The position numbers were made by a program, and so were the translations under genes. This document shows, piece by piece, positions 60,505-64,000 of a stretch of 64,000 nucleotides of DNA. The stretch is from an uncultured Cohaesibacter sp. (GTDB taxonomy: Bacteria > Pseudomonadota > Alphaproteobacteria > Rhizobiales > Cohaesibacteraceae). Below the pieces are notes generated by a model that was given only the letters and a program-made list of their open reading frames with translations, was not told where the DNA came from and made no database searches. Location: NCBI RefSeq assembly GCF_963677725.1, contig NZ_OY782507.1:2170001-2234000 (forward strand). Reading direction: 5' to 3'. Every line of letters starts with the position of its first letter. Positions within the stretch are counted from its first letter, which is position 1.

Positions 60505-62706
60505 ATGAAAAGTCATGAATTCATCCGCGTCGGCGGCATTCAATCTAAGATTGCAATATTTTCGATCTTTTGTATTGCCCTTACTGTTGTTTCATTGGTG
60601 GTTACATCACTGTTTTTCTCTCGTGACACGAACAAGTATACCGGGGAAACCGCCAAGGGTATTATCGACGGACAAATCAAATCGCGCCTGTTGAATGAAG
60701 CCGGCCTTCAAGCGGCCGCCATCAAGTCAAGGCTGAGCGTAGGGATCCAGACCGCGCGCAATATGGCAACGACATTTTCGGAACTGGCGTCAGCGAGCGA
60801 AGGCTTGCCTGCTGATATCCGGCGCGAAAAATTCAATGGTATCCTGCGACATACTGTCGAACAAAACAAAACCATCAACGGCACATACTCGGCTTGGGAG
60901 CCCAACGCCCTTGATGGCGATGATGAGACCTATCGGAACCGCACCGATATCGGATCCGATAACACGGGTCGTTTCCTCCCTTACTGGACGAAAAACGAGT
61001 CAGGCAAAGCCGTGGTGCAGGCCCTTGTTGAGTATGAAGAGACCTCAATGGCGTCATACGGTTTGCAAAAAGGGGCGTGGTATCTTGATCCGCGTTCAAC
61101 AGGCAAAGAACGCGTCATTGGCCCGCTGACCTATCTGGATCAAGGAAAGCTGGTTTCCCTTGCTACATTTGCCGTTCCCGTGATGATCGACGGCAAATTT
61201 CGCGGCATTACAGGTGCCAATTTCAATCTGAATTTCGTGCAAAAACTCGTCACGAGCGTTGATGCCGAGCTGTTTGAGGGCCAGGGAAGCGTGAGCATCA
61301 TCAGCGACAACGGACTGATCGTTGCCTATAGTGAAGATGCCGATCTCATTGGCAAAAAGGTCGCCGCAGCTGGAACAAGCTGGTCAGAGCGCATGGGTTC
61401 AATGGCCAAGGGTAAGTCCACTGTCATCGATGATGGAAAGTTCAAAGAGATCGATATCTTTTCGCCTATCGTCCTTAGTGAAGATAACACACCGTGGACA
61501 GTTGTGATCTCAGTGCCCAAGGCAGTGGCGCTTGCAGATGTCAATCAACTGCAGAGCAAGCTCACCGAGCGCTCCGAGGCTGCCACCATGTGGATGATCA
61601 TCCTCGGTCTAACCGTCGGTGCCGCTGCAACTTTTGTCATGTATCTTGCCGCGCGCGGCATTGCAAAGCCGATTATCAACATAACCCACTCCATGAAGAA
61701 GCTGGCCGGGAATGACACGTCGGCCGAGATACCATATCAGGAACGAACAGATGAAGTCGGCGATATGGCCGTGGCCGTGCAAGTCTTCAAGGACAATATG
61801 ATCAAGGCCGATGAACTGACGCTTGGTGCCGCAGAAGAAACAAAGCGCAGGGAAGAACGGGCGCAGCGCATTGCGACGTTGACGCAACAGTTCGATGTAG
61901 AAGCCAGTGAATTGCTGGCCGCGGCTTCCTCTGCTTCAAAAGAAATGGAAAGCACGGCTGGTGCAGTCTCCGGAATTGCCAACGACACCAATCAAAGAGC
62001 GACATCGGTTGCTGGCGCTGCAGAACAAGCAGCAGCAAATGTTCAAACCGTGGCCAGCGCGACGGAAGAACTGACCAGTTCAATTGCGGAAATCAGCAGA
62101 CAGGTATCCCAGTCATCCGAGATCGCGGGGGGTGCTGTGTCGCAGGCAGAACAGACGGATCGGCAGATCCAGGGTCTTGCGACTGCCTCCCAGAAGATCG
62201 GCGATGTGGTCAATCTGATTTCTGCGATTGCCGAGCAAACAAACCTCTTGGCGCTCAACGCCACGATCGAAGCCGCCAGAGCTGGCGATGCCGGCAAGGG
62301 TTTTGCGGTTGTCGCCAGCGAAGTTAAGGAACTCGCGAGCCAAACCACCAAGGCTACCGAGGAAATTAGCCAGCAAATCAGCAATGTGCAGCTTGAAACC
62401 GATGAGGCGGTAAGGGCTATCCAGGAGATTGGCAAAACGATCGGCGAAATGAATACGATCGCTTCGAGTATTGCTACAGCCGTTGAACAGCAATCGTCGG
62501 CCACGGGAGAAATTGCCCGCAATGTCGAACAGGCTGCCCGCGGCACTCAGGAAGTAACTGAAAATATTCAATTCGTGTCGAAGTCAGCCAGCGAGACAGG
62601 ATCAGCGGCAACCCAGGTTACAAGTACCGCCGGGGAGCTTAGCAGCAAGTCAGAACAGCTCAGAGTTCAAGTAGAGCGGTTTCTGGCAGATGTCCGGGCG
62701 GCCTAA
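60505..62706 (+). CDS. Methyl-accepting chemotaxis protein with dCache periplasmic sensor and HAMP
   Basis: A 733-residue chemoreceptor. It has a first transmembrane helix (about residues 15-40), then a periplasmic double-Cache-like domain (about 40-370; GTYSAWEPNALDGDD, GAWYLDPRSTGKERVIGPLTY, PVMIDGKFRGITGANFNL). A second transmembrane helix is followed by HAMP (ARGIAKPIINITHSMKKLAGN near residue 395). The signalling domain with the intact tip [19 protein letters not shown] follows near residue 590. Cache domains usually bind amino acids, organic acids or purines. The ATG at 60505 has AAAGG seven bases upstream; a TTG at 60448 would add 19 residues. Confidence 0.93.
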   Translation: MKSHEFIRVGGIQSKIAIFSIFCIALTVVSLVVTSLFFSRDTNKYTGETAKGIIDGQIKSRLLNEAGLQAAAIKSRLSVGIQTARNMATTFSELASASEGLPADIRREKFNGILRHTVEQNKTINGTYSAWEPNALDGDDETYRNRTDIGSDNTGRFLPYWTKNESGKAVVQALVEYEETSMASYGLQKGAWYLDPRSTGKERVIGPLTYLDQGKLVSLATFAVPVMIDGKFRGITGANFNLNFVQKLVTSVDAELFEGQGSVSIISDNGLIVAYSEDADLIGKKVAAAGTSWSERMGSMAKGKSTVIDDGKFKEIDIFSPIVLSEDNTPWTVVISVPKAVALADVNQLQSKLTERSEAATMWMIILGLTVGAAATFVMYLAARGIAKPIINITHSMKKLAGNDTSAEIPYQERTDEVGDMAVAVQVFKDNMIKADELTLGAAEETKRREERAQRIATLTQQFDVEASELLAAASSASKEMESTAGAVSGIANDTNQRATSVAGAAEQAAANVQTVASATEELTSSIAEISRQVSQSSEIAGGAVSQAEQTDRQIQGLATASQKIGDVVNLISAIAEQTNLLALNATIEAARAGDAGKGFAVVASEVKELASQTTKATEEISQQISNVQLETDEAVRAIQEIGKTIGEMNTIASSIATAVEQQSSATGEIARNVEQAARGTQEVTENIQFVSKSASETGSAATQVTSTAGELSSKSEQLRVQVERFLADVRAA

Positions 62707-62816
62707 GGCCACATTAGCTGCCTGATAGCGTAAACTTGCTTGGCTCAGGCTTTTGCGAAAAGGCAACGGAGGCTTGTATATTCCTCCGAATCCTTGGAAA
62801 CAAACGCGCTGCTTTT

Positions 62817-62847
62817 CTGCCCGCATGTGCTCCTGCCATGCGGGCAG
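62817..62847. terminator. Stem-loop between converging chemoreceptor and SDR genes
   Basis: CTGCCCGCATG and CATGCGGGCAG form an 11-bp stem with a nine-base loop, 110 bp after the chemoreceptor stop and 10 bp after the SDR stop on the other strand. T-runs are weak on both sides. Confidence 0.6.
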
Positions 62848-62857
62848 CTTCGCATCA

Positions 62858-63619
62858 TCATTTACCACCTGTGACGTCCAGAAAAGTTCCGGTGATAAAG
62901 GAAGCCTCTTCGCTGGCCAGCCAAAGAATGGCACGGGCGACTTCTTCAGGTTGGCCGCCTCTTCCCATCGGAATTGTGTCTTTCACACGATCCACACGTC
63001 CGGGTTCGCCGCCGCTGGCATGCATTTCGGTGTAGATGTGACCGGGCCGAATGCAGCAGACGCGTATTCCTTCCTGCGCCACTTCCTTGGCAAAGCCAAT
63101 GGTGAACGATTCCAAGGCACCCTTTGAAGCGGCGTAATCGACATATTCATTTGGACTGCCAAGCCTGGCCGAAGCCGAAGAGATATTGATTATCACCCCG
63201 CCCGACCCGTTGTGGCGAGAGGACATTCGCTTGGCGGCCTGCTGGGCGCAAAGCATCGGACCGATCGCGTTGACCGCAAAGATGCGTTGCATACGCTCGG
63301 AACTGATGTTTTCAAGTCGAGATTGCTGCGCGATGATCCCGGCATTGTTCACAAGGACATCGATCCGGCCAAACTCCCGATCTATTCTGGAGAATAGCGC
63401 TGAAATCTGGTCAGGCTCGGCACTATCCGCGCGCACCGCCAAAGCCCGCCGCCCGGCCGCTTCCACATCGGCCACAACCGCTTGTGCAGCATCTTCGTTG
63501 GACAAAAAGGTAATGACGACATCATAGCCCTTCGCTGCGGCAAGGCGGGCGGTTGCAGCCCCCACCCCACGACTTCCGCCTGTTATCAAGATCAAAGGGT
63601 TCTGCGAAACGGCGTTCAT
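62858..63619 (-). CDS. SDR-family oxidoreductase
   Basis: A 253-residue classical SDR with cofactor motif TGGSRGVGAATARLAA (residues 13-28), NNAG, ISSASARLG with the catalytic Ser, and YAASKGALE with catalytic Tyr and Lys. VDRVKDTIPMGRGGQPEEVA and FLDVTGG at the C-terminus are typical of 3-oxoacyl-reductase/glucose-dehydrogenase-like members. The substrate is unknown. It is followed by no obvious partner; an integrase-like fragment begins 38 bp upstream on the other strand. Confidence 0.9.
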   Translation of the reverse strand: MNAVSQNPLILITGGSRGVGAATARLAAAKGYDVVITFLSNEDAAQAVVADVEAAGRRALAVRADSAEPDQISALFSRIDREFGRIDVLVNNAGIIAQQSRLENISSERMQRIFAVNAIGPMLCAQQAAKRMSSRHNGSGGVIINISSASARLGSPNEYVDYAASKGALESFTIGFAKEVAQEGIRVCCIRPGHIYTEMHASGGEPGRVDRVKDTIPMGRGGQPEEVARAILWLASEEASFITGTFLDVTGGK

Positions 63620-63657
63620 ATTTTCGTCCTTGTGTGAATATTCCGATAGAGAATTGA

Positions 63658-63948
63658 ATGAAATCCGTTATTGACGCAAACGCAATCAGAATTGCTCGTC
63701 CAGCAGGGTTATACCATTCCAGCAAGAGGGCGGAAACATTGAGTGGAATACGCTGCCGAGACCTCAACACCCAAGAAGCATTCATTTCTATTTGTCAGTA
63801 TCAAGGAAATAGACTCAAAACCTCCCATAGTGAGCGGGACATTCCTATACCCGGCGACTTGGCTGCTGATCTGGCATTGCTCAAGACCGACAATCCATCT
63901 GCCGCTCTGTTCCCCCCAGTACCGAGACAAGCCAAGGGACAGCGATAG
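63658..63948 (+). pseudogene. Tyrosine-recombinase (phage-type integrase) fragment
   Basis: A 96-codon frame. From about residue 23, KRAETLSGIRCRDLNTQEA followed by FISICQYQGNRLKTSHSERD and IPIPGDLAADLALL resemble the start of the catalytic domain of phage-type integrases, where the first catalytic Arg is followed by an RW-D-I type helix and a (K)T-x-x-S-x-R-x-(V/I)-P-(L/I) strand. The N-terminal DNA-binding part is missing, and the frame ends before the remaining catalytic residues (H-x-x-R and Tyr). It is probably a decayed remnant, perhaps frameshifted into sequence beyond the window. Confidence 0.45.
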
Positions 63949-64000
63949 CTGCACCGTGGCTCTGAATAAGCGCAAGAAACACGCCATGGAGAAGGCTTGG

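Overview
The window looks like chromosome of a marine-type alphaproteobacterium of the order Hyphomicrobiales. Indicators are the MaoC-Pta/AckA pair, the CysD/CysNC pair, BA14K-like secreted peptides, an Omp25-type barrel, FCD-GntR and HxlR regulators and many chemoreceptors. Cohaesibacter-like is my best guess, but this is inference without any database search. Both strands are densely coded. There are two tRNA genes (Arg-ACG and Glu-UUC), one intact IS200/IS605-type element, one decayed IS3-type orfA and one integrase-like fragment at the right edge.

Layout. 1-6.5 kb: a sugar catabolism locus (FGGY kinase, split transketolase, ribose-type ABC importer, SDR dehydrogenase) that resembles apulose/apiose utilisation. 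6.7-7.9 kb: nitroreductase and a divergent HxlR regulator with a CPDC motif. 8-19 kb: housekeeping genes (tRNA-Arg, SDR/epimerase, queG, GST, uppP, DsbA-like, two RNA methyltransferases, IS200 element, malonyl-CoA decarboxylase, UDP-glucuronate epimerase). 19-23 kb: sulfate activation (cysD, cysNC) and galE. 23.7-28 kb: a tandem-barrel outer membrane protein, then ackA and a MaoC-Pta fusion with a TTGCA-rich control region. 28.4-30.3 kb: a PAS protein overlapping a chemoreceptor, i.e. a split Aer-like sensor.

30.9-35.3 kb is the first unusual system: a probable RiPP operon. It holds a winged-helix/TolB-like/TPR regulator, a 100-aa peptide ending in four GGFLE(A/V)S heptads, a YcaO enzyme lacking the PxPxP tail, a TfuA protein and a small ORF. 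The genes overlap or nearly abut. The repeats contain no cysteine, so backbone thioamidation is a more natural guess than azoline formation.

35.4-45.5 kb: a CPA2 antiporter, a double-GNAT protein, a polyamine-type ABC importer with an Asp/Glu/hydantoin racemase and a divergent GntR regulator, and two paralogous BA14K-like peptides.

45.7-53.2 kb is the second unusual system: an NHLM-type double-ABC exporter (HlyD adaptor, C39-peptidase ABC, second ABC). It is followed by a cysteine-free 328-aa Gly/Ser/Ala-rich protein with a double-glycine leader and a C-terminus built of four 11-residue His-rich repeats, then a 148-aa helical protein. A flavin-dependent oxidase converges on it.

54.8-64 kb: a GGDEF-EAL protein, IS3 remnant beside tRNA-Glu, a six-TM chemoreceptor, a small membrane protein, a Cache chemoreceptor, an SDR and the integrase-like fragment.
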